This document shows, piece after piece, positions 44,745 through 54,036 of a DNA stretch of 64,000 nt. A program made the translations under genes and the position numbers. Numbering within the stretch: the first letter of the stretch is position 1; each line of letters starts with the position of its first letter. The notes beneath the pieces were generated by a model. The model had not been told where the DNA came from and did not search any database. It saw only the letters and a program-made list of their open reading frames with translations. The stretch comes from Betaproteobacteria bacterium (GTDB lineage Bacteria > Pseudomonadota > Gammaproteobacteria > Burkholderiales > Casimicrobiaceae): assembly GCA_016717855.1 (NCBI GenBank), contig JADKEV010000025.1, positions 16,275 to 80,274 on the forward strand, in the 5' to 3' direction.

Positions 44745-46251
44745 TCAGCCGCCCAGCTTCTTCCGCAGCAACTCGTTGACCTGTGCCGGATTGGCCTTGC
44801 CCCGGGTCGCCTTCATGACCTGGCCGACCAGCGAGTTGAACGCCTTCTCCTTGCCGGCCTTGAAGTCGGCGACCTGCTGCGCGTTGGCGGCCAGGACTTC
44901 GTCGACGATCTTTCTCGATGGCGCCGGCGTCGGAGATTTGCTGCAGTCCGCGGGCGGCGACGATCGCCGCCGGATCGGAGCCGTTTTCACCGGCCCACAT
45001 CGCGGCGAAGACTTCCTTGGCCAGCTTGTTGCTGAGCGTCCCACCCAGGGTCAGGACCAGCAACCGGGCGAGGCCGGCGGGCGGGACGGGGCAAGCGGCT
45101 ATCCCGACGTTCGCCGCATTGAGCGCGGCCGAGAGTTCGCCGGAAATCCAGTTCGATGCGGCTTTGGCGACGCCGGCCAGCGGCGACGCGGCGGGGTCGC
45201 CGCTTCCCGGGATTGTGCTCAGCGCAGCGGCGGCAAGGCGCGCGACTTCCTCGAAGTAGCCGCCGGTCGCGCGCGAGGCCGTCAGCAGTCGCGCGTCATA
45301 GGCCGAGAGCGAGTACTGACTCATGAAGCGCGCCTTCTGCGCTTCCTGTGTCTCCGGCATCGCGCTCCTGACGCGCTCGATCCATGCGTCGTCGATGACC
45401 AGCGGCGGCAGGTCCGGATCCGGGAAGTAGCGATAGTCCATCGCGTCTTCCTTGCTGCGCATGGGCCGCGTCTCGTCCTTGTCCGGGTCGTAGAGCCGCG
45501 TTTCCTGCACGACGCGGCCGCCGTCCTCGATCAGTTCGATCTGCCTTCTTACTTCGTACTCGATCGCCTTCTCCATGAACCGGAAGCTGTTGAGGTTCTT
45601 GATCTCGCAACGCGTGCCGTATTCCTTCTGCCCCGCTGGGCGCACCGACACGTTGGCGTCGCAGCGGAACGAGCCTTCCTGCATGTTGCCGTCGCAGATG
45701 CCGTGCCACTGGACGAGTTCGTGCAATTGCTTCGCATACGCGATCGCTTCGTCGGCCGAGCGCAGGTCGGGCTCCGACACGATCTCCAGCAGCGGCGTTC
45801 CGGCCCGGTTCAGGTCGATGCCGGTCATCCCGTGATAATCCTCGTGCAGCGACTTGCCGGCGTCCTCCTCGAGGTGGGCGCGGGTCAGCCGGACGACCTT
45901 CTCGACCGCCTGGTCGCCCTGGCCGACGTGGATCGTCAGCGTGCCGCCCTGGACCACCGGAATCTCGTACTGGCTGATCTGGTAGCCCTTGGGCAGGTCC
46001 GGATAGAAGTAATTCTTGCGCGCGAAGACCGACTGGCGGTTGATGATCGCCCCGACCGCCAGTCCGAAGCGGATTGCGCGCTCGACGGCGCCCTTGTTCG
46101 GCACCGGCAGCACGCCGGGGAGCGCCAGGTCGACCGCCGAGGCCTGGGTGTTGGGCGCGGCGCCGAACGCTGTGGAGGCGCCGGAGAAGATCTTGGAGAC
46201 GGTGGAGAGCTGGGCGTGGGTTTCCAGGCCTATTACGACTTCCCATTTCAT
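44745..46251 (-). CDS. gatB: Asp/Glu-tRNA amidotransferase subunit B, one frameshift
   Basis: About 500 residues after correction. MKWEVVIGLETHAQLSTVSK, ALPGVLPVPN, YFYPDLPKGYQISQYE and DLNRAGTPLLEIVSEPDL are GatB signatures. The C-terminal YqeY-like part breaks at 44911-44913, where AGAIEK should continue IVDEVLAANAQQVADFK and instead shifts frame because AAG reads AAAG (T-run on the plus strand). The correct tail ends RKKLGG at the TGA at 44745. GatCAB converts misacylated Glu-tRNA(Gln) or Asp-tRNA(Asn). An otherwise perfect core gene with one extra homopolymer base is most likely a sequencing error. Start overlaps the gatA stop (ATGA). Confidence 0.9.
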
Positions 46252-47729
46252 GCGGTCACCCCCGTCGGGCGCCGGGTGTGCCAGTCGGTGACCTGCTGGT
46301 AGCGGTGCGCGATGTCCAGCATCCGGGCTTCGTCGAAGTAGTTGGCGACCAGGTGCAGGCCGACGGGCAGGCCACGGCCGTCGAAACCGCAGGGGACGCT
46401 CATCGCGGGCAGGCCGGCCAGGTTGGCGGCGATGGTGAAGATGTCGTTCAGGTACATCTGCACCGGGTCGTCGGCCTTGTCGCCGAAGGCGAACGCGGTC
46501 GACGGCGCGGTCGGGCCCATGATCACGTCGACGTCACGGAACGCGCGCACGTGATCCTCGGCGATCAGCCGGCGGACCTGCTGCGCCTTCAGGTAGTACG
46601 CGTCGTAGTAGCCGGCCGAGAGCACGTAGGTGCCGATCAGGATGCGGCGCTTGACCTCGGCGCCGAAGCCTTCGGCGCGGGTCTTCTTGTACATGTCCAG
46701 CAGGTCGTCGTAGTGCGCGGCGCGATGGCCGTAGCGCACGCCGTCGAAGCGCGACAGGTTCGACGAGGCCTCGGCCGGCGCGATCACGTAGTAGACCGGC
46801 ACCGACAGGTTCACGTTGGGCAGGCTGATGTCCACCGTCGTCGCGCCCAGCTTCCGGTATTCCGCGAGCGCCGCCTCGACCGCCGCGAGCACGTCGGGCG
46901 CGGTGCCCTCGCCGAAGTACTCGCGGGGCAACCCGATCCGGATGCCCTCGAGCGGCCGCGCCGGGTCGGCCGGCGCGGCGGCCATGTGCCGCGTGTAGTC
47001 TTCGCGCGGGCGTTCGAGGCTGGTCGCGTCGCGCGCGTCGTGGCCGACCATGCTGTTCAACAGCAGCGCGCAGTCTTCCGCAGTCTTGGCGAACGGGCCG
47101 GCCTGGTCGAGGCTGGACGCGAACGCGATCATCCCGTACCGGGAGCAGAGTCCGTACGTGGGCTTCATACCGGTGATGCCGCAGAACATCGCCGGCTGCC
47201 GGATCGAGCCGCCGGTATCGGTGCCGGTCGCCGCGGGCAGCATCCGCGAGGCAACAGCCGCCGCCGACCCGCCCGACGAGCCGCCGGGCACCAGCGCGGT
47301 GTTCCACGGGTTCTTCACCGTGCCGAAGTACGAGGTCTCGTTGGACGAGCCCATCGCGTACTCGTCCATGTTCATCTTGCCCATCGTGACCATGCCCGCC
47401 GCCTTGAGCTGGGCGGTGACATGGGACTCGTAGGGTGCGACGAAGTTGGCCAGCATCCGCGAGCCGCACGTGGTGCGCCAGCCTTCGGTGAGGAACAGGT
47501 CCTTGTGGCCGATGGGCACGCCGGTCAGCGGGCCGCCCCCGCCGGCGGCGATGCGCGCATCGGCCGCGCGCGCATGGGCGACCGAGACGTCCGGGTCGAG
47601 GGTGATGAACGCGTTCAGCGCCGGATTGATCCGCGCGATGCGCTCCAGATAGCCCTGTGCGAGTTCGACGCTGGAGACTTTGCGGGCAGCCAGGGCCCTG
47701 GCGAGCTGCGCGACGGTGGAGTCAAGCAT
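46248..47729 (-). CDS. gatA: Asp/Glu-tRNA amidotransferase subunit A
   Basis: 493 residues, intact. Amidase-signature enzyme that releases ammonia from glutamine: PIGHKDLFL with the catalytic Lys, GSSNETSYFGTVKNPW, PGGSSGGSAAAVASRM with the bridging Ser, TGTDTGGSIRQPA with the nucleophile Ser, and GITGMKPTYGLCSRYG. It lies between gatC and gatB and overlaps gatB by four bases. Confidence 0.96.
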   Translation of the reverse strand: MLDSTVAQLARALAARKVSSVELAQGYLERIARINPALNAFITLDPDVSVAHARAADARIAAGGGGPLTGVPIGHKDLFLTEGWRTTCGSRMLANFVAPYESHVTAQLKAAGMVTMGKMNMDEYAMGSSNETSYFGTVKNPWNTALVPGGSSGGSAAAVASRMLPAATGTDTGGSIRQPAMFCGITGMKPTYGLCSRYGMIAFASSLDQAGPFAKTAEDCALLLNSMVGHDARDATSLERPREDYTRHMAAAPADPARPLEGIRIGLPREYFGEGTAPDVLAAVEAALAEYRKLGATTVDISLPNVNLSVPVYYVIAPAEASSNLSRFDGVRYGHRAAHYDDLLDMYKKTRAEGFGAEVKRRILIGTYVLSAGYYDAYYLKAQQVRRLIAEDHVRAFRDVDVIMGPTAPSTAFAFGDKADDPVQMYLNDIFTIAANLAGLPAMSVPCGFDGRGLPVGLHLVANYFDEARMLDIAHRYQQVTDWHTRRPTGVTA

Positions 47730-47737
47730 GGCTTACC

Positions 47738-47779
47738 CCCTCTCCCCGGAATCGGGGAGAGGGCTGGGGTGAGGGGTGG
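47738..47779 (+). repeat. GC-rich 42-bp hairpin repeat, copy A
   Basis: ccctctccccggaatcgggg then agagggctggggtgaggggtgg, with CCCTCTCCCC pairing GGGGAGAGGG. A near-identical copy is at 59415-59456. It lies between gatC and gatA, so it may form a transcript hairpin inside the gat operon. Confidence 0.7.
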
Positions 47780-47827
47780 CGAGTCGGAGAGCGGTGCGAA
47801 AAATGAGTGCCATACTGGGTATGCGTC

Positions 47828-48115
47828 CTACTCGATGACCTGCGGCACCAGGTACAGCCCGTCGGCGGTGGCCGGCGCGACCGTCTGGAACAGCTCGCGC
47901 TGGTCGATCTCGGTGACGACGTCTTCGCGCAGTGCCAGGCTCACGTCCGCCGCATGCGACATCGGCGCGATGCCGGTCGTGTCGACGCGCCGCATGTCCT
48001 CGATCAGGCCGAAGATGCCGGAGAGTTTGCGGAGCACATCCTGCGCCTCGGCCGGCGTGACTTCGATGCGGGCAAGATGGGCAACGCGGTTGACGTCTTC
48101 GATCGACAGGGCCAT
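47828..48115 (-). CDS. gatC: Asp/Glu-tRNA amidotransferase subunit C
   Basis: 95 residues, usual length. MALSIEDVNRVAHLARIEVT, IFGLIEDMRRVDTTGIAPM and LREDVVTEIDQRELFQTVAP are the GatC pattern of two helices and a loop that wraps GatA. First gene of gatCAB on the minus strand, divergent from mreB with 167 bp between starts. Confidence 0.93.
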   Translation of the reverse strand: MALSIEDVNRVAHLARIEVTPAEAQDVLRKLSGIFGLIEDMRRVDTTGIAPMSHAADVSLALREDVVTEIDQRELFQTVAPATADGLYLVPQVIE

Positions 48116-48223
48116 GGGAGAAGTTCAGAGGAGAAAAGCGGGTCGGAACGTGCCGGATCCCCGCGGGAAACCTTATGAAACCCAGCCTGTTAGAGTATCA
48201 TATTCAGGTGTTTTGACCTATAT

Positions 48224-48259
48224 CGGCCGTCCGCTCATCCGCGTATGGGTGGACGGCCG
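48224..48259 (+). promoter_or_regulatory. Hairpin in the mreB leader
   Basis: CGGCCGTCC (48224-48232) and GGACGGCCG (48251-48259) form a perfect 9-bp stem 23 bp before the mreB ATG, and the loop can pair further (CATCC with GGGTG). A structured leader affecting mreB translation or gatC/mreB promoter binding is possible. Position is the only support. Confidence 0.4.
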
Positions 48260-48282
48260 GTTCATAAAAGCGGCCCCTATTA

Positions 48283-49326
48283 ATGTTCAAGTTTTTCCAA
48301 AGCTACTTTTCCAACGATCTGGCGATCGACCTCGGCACAGCCAACACGCTGATCTACGTCCGCGGCAAGGGCATCGTGCTCGACGAGCCCTCGGTGGTCG
48401 CGATCCGCCAGGACGGCGGGCCGAACGGCAAGCGCGTGATCCAGGAAGTGGGCCTCGCCGCCAAGCAGATGCTCGGGCGCACCCCGGGCAACATCACGGC
48501 CATCCGGCCGATGAAGGACGGCGTGATCGCCGACTTCACGGTCACCGAGCAGATGCTCAAGCACTTCATCAAGCGCGTGCTCGACAGCAAGCTTTTCTCG
48601 CCCAGCCCGCGCATCATCATCTGCGTGCCCTGCGGCTCGACGCAGGTCGAGCGGCGCGCGATTCGCGAGTCGGCATTGGGCGCCGGGGCCTCGAAGGTGT
48701 ACCTGATCGAGGAGCCGATGGCAGCCGCGATCGGCGCCGACCTGCCGATCTCGGACGCGACCGGCTCGATGGTGGTCGACATCGGCGGCGGCACGACCGA
48801 AGTGGGCGTCATTTCGCTGGGCGGCATGGTGTACGCGGGCAGCGTGCGCGTGGGCGGCGACAAGTTCGACGAAGCGATCATCAACTACATCCGCCGCAAC
48901 TACGGGATGCTGATCGGCGAGACCACCGCGGAACTGATCAAGAAGACGATCGGCTCCGCCTTTCCGGGCTCCGAAGTGCGCGAAATGGAAGTCAAGGGCC
49001 GCAACCTGGCCGAGGGCATTCCGCGCTCGTTCACGGTGTCCTCGAACGAGATCCTCGAAGCGCTCACCGACCCGCTGAACAGCATCGTCAGCGCGGTGAA
49101 ATCCGCGTTGGAGCGCACGCCGCCCGAACTGGGCGCGGACATCGCCGAAAAAGGCATGGTGCTCACCGGCGGCGGCGCGCTATTGCGCGATCTCGACCGG
49201 CTGCTGATGGAAGAAACGGGCTTGCCGGTCATCGTCGCCGAAGATCCGCTGACCTGCGTCGTCCGCGGCTGCGGCATGGCGCTGGAACAGATGGAAAAGC
49301 TGCATTCCATCTTCACCACGGAATGA
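48283..49326 (+). CDS. mreB: Rod-shape actin homologue MreB
   Basis: 347 residues. Actin-fold phosphate loops IDLGTANTLIYVRGKGIVLD and MVVDIGGGTTEVGVISLGGM, with LIEEPMAAAIGADLPI and MVLTGGGALLRDLDRLL. MreB forms membrane-bound filaments that organise lateral wall synthesis. First gene of mreB-mreC-mreD-mrdA-rodA-rlpA. No clear Shine-Dalgarno, and a leader hairpin precedes it. Confidence 0.97.
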   Translation: MFKFFQSYFSNDLAIDLGTANTLIYVRGKGIVLDEPSVVAIRQDGGPNGKRVIQEVGLAAKQMLGRTPGNITAIRPMKDGVIADFTVTEQMLKHFIKRVLDSKLFSPSPRIIICVPCGSTQVERRAIRESALGAGASKVYLIEEPMAAAIGADLPISDATGSMVVDIGGGTTEVGVISLGGMVYAGSVRVGGDKFDEAIINYIRRNYGMLIGETTAELIKKTIGSAFPGSEVREMEVKGRNLAEGIPRSFTVSSNEILEALTDPLNSIVSAVKSALERTPPELGADIAEKGMVLTGGGALLRDLDRLLMEETGLPVIVAEDPLTCVVRGCGMALEQMEKLHSIFTTE

Positions 49327-49438
49327 CGGCAGCACCCCGCCGATCCGCATGAGATCCGGCGCGCAACGGCCCGCGGCACCCGTGCGATCGCGCCGGCTGC
49401 CGGGTCCCGCGCGCGGTTGACGCCCGCCGGCCGCAGCA

Positions 49439-50359
49439 ATGCCTGCCCTGTCCTACGATCCGCAACCGTTTTTCAAGCGCGGCCCCACTCCCCTCGCGCG
49501 TTTCATCTTCTTCAGCCTGCTGTCGCTGGCCATGCTGTTCGCCGACGGCCGCTACGGCTATCTCGAGAACGTGCGGCTGGGCGTCGCGGTCGTGCTCGGT
49601 CCGTTCCAGCGCGCCGCGATGCTGCCGGGCCAGGCGTGGGACGTGATGGCGGCGTACTTCGCCAGCCAGACCCGGTTGTCGGAGGAGAACCAGCAGTTGC
49701 GGCAGCAACTGCTCACGCAGGGGGCGGTCGTCCAATCGGCGCAGTCGCTGCTCCAGGAGAACTTGCGCCTGCGCGGACTGCTGCAGGCGCATGTCCGCGC
49801 GGCGGGCAATGACATCATGGCCGAGGTGCTCTACCTCGGCCGCGATCCGTTCAGCCAGAAGGTCTACGTGAACAAGGGCAGCGCGAACGAGGTCAAGGCC
49901 GGGCAGGCCGTGATCGACGACGCGGGCGTCGTGGGCCAGGTGACGCGGGTCTTTCCGGCAGTGTCGGAAGTCACGTTGCTGACGGAAAAGGACCACACGA
50001 TACCGGTCAAGGTCGAGAGAAACGGCGTGCGCACGCTGCTGGTGGGTGCGGGCACCGGCCATGCGCCGGAACTGCGATTCATGTCGGCCAACGCCGATAT
50101 CAAGTCGGGCGACGTGCTGGTGACCTCCGGTCTCGACGGCACGTACCCCCCGGGCCTCGCGGTAGCCGTCGTCGCCGCGGTGGAGCGCGATTCGGGACTG
50201 ATGTTCGCCCGCATCACCTGCCGGCCGCTGGCGGGCGTCGACCGCAGCGACCAGGTGTTGATCGTGGCCGCGCCGCAGGCCGGGCTGCCCCCGCGGCCCG
50301 AGGAAGTCGCCGACCGCGAACTGCCCAAGCGGCCCGGCAAAGGCAGGCGCGGCCGGTGA
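49439..50359 (+). CDS. mreC: Rod-shape-determining protein MreC
   Basis: 306 residues. One membrane segment at about 20-38 (ARFIFFSLLSLAMLFADGRY), a coiled coil at about 78-115 (LSEENQQLRQQLLTQ, LLQENLRLRGLL), then the beta-rich MreC domain (VNKGSANEVKAGQAVIDDAG, SGDVLVTSGLDGTYPPGL). The C-terminal tail is basic and Pro-rich. It is a periplasmic scaffold that activates PBP2/RodA. The stop overlaps mreD (TGATG). Confidence 0.94.
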   Translation: MPALSYDPQPFFKRGPTPLARFIFFSLLSLAMLFADGRYGYLENVRLGVAVVLGPFQRAAMLPGQAWDVMAAYFASQTRLSEENQQLRQQLLTQGAVVQSAQSLLQENLRLRGLLQAHVRAAGNDIMAEVLYLGRDPFSQKVYVNKGSANEVKAGQAVIDDAGVVGQVTRVFPAVSEVTLLTEKDHTIPVKVERNGVRTLLVGAGTGHAPELRFMSANADIKSGDVLVTSGLDGTYPPGLAVAVVAAVERDSGLMFARITCRPLAGVDRSDQVLIVAAPQAGLPPRPEEVADRELPKRPGKGRRGR

Positions 50360-50904
50360 TGGCGATTCCGTCCATCAATCTGCCCCCGCTGTCCGCGGCG
50401 CGGCCCGAAGAGATCCTGCGCCCGCCCAAGCCGTGGTTCGTGCTGCTCACGCTGCTCGCCGCGCTGCTGCTGAACCTGCTGCCGTGGTCTGGCGTCTGGC
50501 TGGCGCTCAAGCCCGACTTCCTCGCGCTGGTGCTGCTGTATTGGTGCATCCAGCAGCCGCGGCTGGTCGGCGTGGGCACCGCGTGGTCGTGCGGGCTGCT
50601 GATGGACGTGGGGCAGGGCGCGCTGTTCGGCCAGCACGCGCTGGCCTATGCGCTGCTGGGCTTCGCCGCCGAGTACTTCCACCGGCGCGTGTTGCGCTTT
50701 CCCCTCTGGCAGCAGGCGGCGCATGTCGCGGCGTTGCTGGTGTGCTGCATGCTGCTGGTGCTGCTGGTCCGGGTCGCGGGTGGCGCGGCGCCGGCCGAAT
50801 GGTCCAATTTCCTTGGCGCGATCAGCGGCGCGCTGTTGTGGCCGCTGACCTCAATTGTCCTACAATGGCCGCAGCGGCCCCCGCCGTCGCCGGGAGAGCG
50901 GTGA
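50359..50904 (+). CDS. mreD: Rod-shape-determining protein MreD
   Basis: 181 residues from the ATG overlapping the mreC stop (an in-frame GTG lies three bases earlier). Five to six membrane segments (WFVLLTLLAALLLNLLPW, FLALVLLYWCIQQPRLVGVG, HVAALLVCCMLLVLLVRVAG), with the MreD motif GLLMDVGQGALFGQHALAYA. Integral-membrane elongasome part. The stop overlaps mrdA (TGATG), so mreC-mreD-mrdA are coupled. Confidence 0.92.
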   Translation: MAIPSINLPPLSAARPEEILRPPKPWFVLLTLLAALLLNLLPWSGVWLALKPDFLALVLLYWCIQQPRLVGVGTAWSCGLLMDVGQGALFGQHALAYALLGFAAEYFHRRVLRFPLWQQAAHVAALLVCCMLLVLLVRVAGGAAPAEWSNFLGAISGALLWPLTSIVLQWPQRPPPSPGER

Positions 50905-52814
50905 TGTCCGAACTCAGGAATCCCGAACGCGAGTTGTACCTGTTCCGGCGCCGGCTGGCGCTTGCGGGCGGGGTCGTGGTGTTCGCGTTCCTGGTGCTGC
51001 TGGGGCGCTTCGTCTTCCTGCAGGTGGCGATGCAGAGCCACTACGCGACGCTGGCGGAGAGCAACCGGATCTCGCTGGTGCCCGCGGTGCCCAACCGCGG
51101 CGTGATCACCGACCGCAACGGCGTCGTCCTGGCGCAGAGTTTCTCGGCGTACACGCTGGAAGTCACGCCCTCGAAGGTGCGCAATCTCGAGGAGACCATC
51201 GAGGAGCTCGCGACGCTGGTCGAGATCACCGCGCGCGACCGCAAGCGCTTCCGCAAGCTGCTCGACGAATCGAAGAACTTCGAGTCGATGCCGCTGCGCA
51301 CGCGGCTCACCGACGAGGAAGTCGCGCGCTTCGCGGTGAACCGCTATCGTTTTCCGGGGGTGGAGGTCAAGGCGCGGCTGTTCCGGCAGTATCCGTTCGG
51401 AGAGCTCGCCTCGCACGTCATCGGGTATATCGGCCGGATCAACGACGCCGACGTCGAGCGCATCGAGGAGAGGAACGAGACCGCGAACTACAAGGGCTCG
51501 GATTACATCGGCAAGGTGGGCATCGAGCTCTCGTACGAAGGCGAGTTGCACGGCACGACCGGGCTGGAGGAAGTCGAGGTCGACGCCGGCGGCCGAGCGG
51601 TGCGCCTGGTGTCGCGCACCCCGCCGATCTCTGGCAACAATCTGCAGCTGTCGCTGGACATCAAGCTCCAGCAGGTGGCCGAAGCGGCGTTCGGCGACAA
51701 GCGGGGCGCGCTGGTCGCGCTCGATCCGGCGTCGGGCGAAGTGCTCGCCTTCGTCAGCAAGCCGGGGTACGACCCCAATTTGTTCGTCGAGGGCATCGAT
51801 CCGCAGAACTGGGACGCGCTCAACACATCGCCCGACAAGCCGCTGCTCAACCGGCCGCTGCGCGGCGCGTACCCGCCCGGATCGACGTTCAAGCCGTTCA
51901 TGGCGCTCGCCGCGCTGCATCTGGGCAAGCGCACGCCGCAGCAGACCATCAACGATCCCGGCTACTTCGTCCTCGCCGGCGGCCACCGCTTCAACGACGA
52001 CAAGAAGGGCGGCCACGGCCGGGTCGACATGTACAAGTCGATCGTCGTCTCCTGCGACACGTATTACTACCAGCTCGCCAGCGAACTGGAGATCGACGAC
52101 CTCGCCGGCGTCATGAAACTGTTCGGCTTCGGCCAGAAAAGCGGCATCGACATCGAGGGCGAGCTCTCCGGCGTGCTGCCCAACCGCGAGTGGAAGCGCC
52201 AGCGTTTCGCCGGCAAGCAGTATCGCGACGAACACCGCAAGTGGTACCTGGGCGACAACATCTCGGTGGGCATCGGTCAGGGCTACAACGCGTACACGCC
52301 GCTGCAGCTCGCGCACGCGATCTCCACGGTGGCCACCAACGGCGTCGCCTACAAGCCGCACCTGGTCAAGTCGATCCACAACACCAGGACCGGCAGCGTG
52401 ACCATGGTCGACACGTCGCCGTCCCACACCATCGCGATGAAGCCGGAGCACTGGGAGACCGTGAAGGCTGCGCTGGTCGGCGTGAACAAGGAAGGCACCG
52501 GCGCGCGCGCGTTCGCCGGCGCCGCGTACACCAATGGCGGCAAGACCGGGACGGCGCAGGTGTACAGCCTGCGCGGCGAAAAGTACGACGCCAAACGCGT
52601 CGGCGAGCGCCTGCGCGACCACGCGCTGTTCATCGCCTACGCCCCGGCGGAGCAGCCGCGGATCGCGCTGTCCGTGCTGGTGGAAAATGGAGGCTTCGGC
52701 GCGGCCGCCGCCGCCCCGATCGCGCGGCAGGTGATGGACTACTTCCTGACCGGCAAGATCGCCAAGCCCACCGCACCCGCGCTCCCGCCGCCCGTCGATG
52801 ACGAATCTGATTAA
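50904..52814 (+). CDS. mrdA: Penicillin-binding protein 2, elongasome transpeptidase
   Basis: 636 residues. One N-terminal membrane segment (LALAGGVVVFAFLVLLGRFV), pedestal domain (PNRGVITDRNGVVLAQ, GYIGRIN), then the transpeptidase: YPPGSTFKPF with the active Ser, VVSCDTYYY (SxD in the SxN place, usual for PBP2) and GGKTGTAQVY (KTG). It cross-links peptidoglycan with RodA. It overlaps rodA by 17 bp. Confidence 0.95.
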   Translation: MSELRNPERELYLFRRRLALAGGVVVFAFLVLLGRFVFLQVAMQSHYATLAESNRISLVPAVPNRGVITDRNGVVLAQSFSAYTLEVTPSKVRNLEETIEELATLVEITARDRKRFRKLLDESKNFESMPLRTRLTDEEVARFAVNRYRFPGVEVKARLFRQYPFGELASHVIGYIGRINDADVERIEERNETANYKGSDYIGKVGIELSYEGELHGTTGLEEVEVDAGGRAVRLVSRTPPISGNNLQLSLDIKLQQVAEAAFGDKRGALVALDPASGEVLAFVSKPGYDPNLFVEGIDPQNWDALNTSPDKPLLNRPLRGAYPPGSTFKPFMALAALHLGKRTPQQTINDPGYFVLAGGHRFNDDKKGGHGRVDMYKSIVVSCDTYYYQLASELEIDDLAGVMKLFGFGQKSGIDIEGELSGVLPNREWKRQRFAGKQYRDEHRKWYLGDNISVGIGQGYNAYTPLQLAHAISTVATNGVAYKPHLVKSIHNTRTGSVTMVDTSPSHTIAMKPEHWETVKAALVGVNKEGTGARAFAGAAYTNGGKTGTAQVYSLRGEKYDAKRVGERLRDHALFIAYAPAEQPRIALSVLVENGGFGAAAAAPIARQVMDYFLTGKIAKPTAPALPPPVDDESD

Positions 52815-53901
52815 GACCGTCGCCGGCCTGCTGGTCCGGCGCATCGACGGCTTCCTGCTGGGGACGGCGCTCGCCATCGCCGGGCTGGGCCTGCTGGTGC
52901 TCTACAGCGCCACCGACGCGAGCGCCGCGCGGGTGAGCGGGCAGGCGCTGAACCTGGTGTTCGCGCTGGCGGTGATGTGGGTTGCGGCCAACGTCACCCC
53001 GCAGCACTACATGCGCTGGGCCGTGCCGTTGTTCGCCGTTGGTGTGCTGCTGCTGATCGGCGTCGCGCTGTTCGGCACCGTCGTCAACGGCTCGCGGCGC
53101 TGGCTGTCGCTGGGCGTCACGCGGATCCAGCCTTCGGAGATGATGAAGATCGCGGTGCCGCTGCTGCTCGCGTGGTACTTCAACCGGCAGGGGGCGACGA
53201 TCCGGCTGGTCGACTTCGCGGTGGCCGCCGTGCTGATCCTGATCCCGGTGGGGCTCATTGCCCGGCAGCCCGACCTGGGCACGGCGCTGCTGATCGCCGC
53301 GTCCGGTTTTTTCGTCCTGTATCTCGCCGGGCTCAACTGGAAGATCATCGTCGCGGCCGCGCTGGCGCTCGCCGCGCTGGTGCCGGTGGTCTGGCCGTAC
53401 CTGCACGAGTACCAGCACGAACGCGTGCTGGTGCTGTTCGATCCGCTGCGCGATCCGCTGGGCCGCGGCTATCACATCATCCAGAGCACCATCGCGCTGG
53501 GCTCGGGCGGCGTGCTGGGCAAGGGCTGGATGAACGGCACGCAGACGCATCTGGACTTCCTGCCCGAGCGGCACACCGACTTCATCTTCGCGGTCTACGG
53601 CGAGGAGTTCGGCCTGCTGGGCGGGATCATCCTGCTCGCGTTGTACCTGATGCTGATCGCGCGCGGCTTCGTCATCACCGCCAGCGCCTCGACCCTGTTC
53701 ACGCGCCTGCTGGCCGGGGCGATCACGCTCATGTTCTTCATCTATGCCTTCGTCAACATGGGCATGGTCAGCGGCATCCTCCCGGTCGTCGGCATCCCGC
53801 TGCCGCTGATGAGCTACGGCGGCACCGCGCTGGTCACGCTGTTCCTCGGCCTCGGCATCCTGATGAGCATCCACGCCAATCGCAAGCTGGTGAAAACCTG
53901 A
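52798..53901 (+). CDS. rodA: Rod-shape protein RodA, SEDS glycosyltransferase
   Basis: 367 residues with about ten membrane segments. SEDS signatures: RRWLSLGVTRIQPSEMMKIA, RQPDLGTALLIAASGFFVL, ERHTDFIFAVYGEEFGLLG, NMGMVSGILPVVGIPLPLMS, YGGTALVT. It polymerises lipid II for the lateral wall together with PBP2. It starts within the mrdA 3' end, so it is coupled. Confidence 0.95.
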   Translation: MTNLIKTVAGLLVRRIDGFLLGTALAIAGLGLLVLYSATDASAARVSGQALNLVFALAVMWVAANVTPQHYMRWAVPLFAVGVLLLIGVALFGTVVNGSRRWLSLGVTRIQPSEMMKIAVPLLLAWYFNRQGATIRLVDFAVAAVLILIPVGLIARQPDLGTALLIAASGFFVLYLAGLNWKIIVAAALALAALVPVVWPYLHEYQHERVLVLFDPLRDPLGRGYHIIQSTIALGSGGVLGKGWMNGTQTHLDFLPERHTDFIFAVYGEEFGLLGGIILLALYLMLIARGFVITASASTLFTRLLAGAITLMFFIYAFVNMGMVSGILPVVGIPLPLMSYGGTALVTLFLGLGILMSIHANRKLVKT

Positions 53902-53922
53902 TGACTGCGCAGTTCGAGATGC

Positions 53923-53954
53923 CGTAGGATGGGTGGAGCGAAGCGATACCCATC
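53923..53954 (+). repeat. REP-like 32-bp repeat, copy 4
   Basis: Identical to copies 3 and 5. It lies between rodA and rlpA. About 60 bp further on is a second small palindrome, GGGTCTGACCC (54020-54030), in the presumed leader of rlpA. Confidence 0.75.
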
Positions 53955-54036
53955 ATGTTGCTCAGAATAGGGGACACACCACGATTTGTTCCGGCGCTTC
54001 CCGTCGATGGAAACAAAAGGGTCTGACCCTATCTTG

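Noticed and set aside
46074..49352. A plus-strand open frame of more than 1000 residues opposite gatB, gatA and gatC and through mreB
   Set aside because: It is the high-GC shadow of four well-supported genes, rich in Arg, Gly and Ala, with no motif of its own. The same holds for other long antisense frames, such as that opposite 6448-8163.
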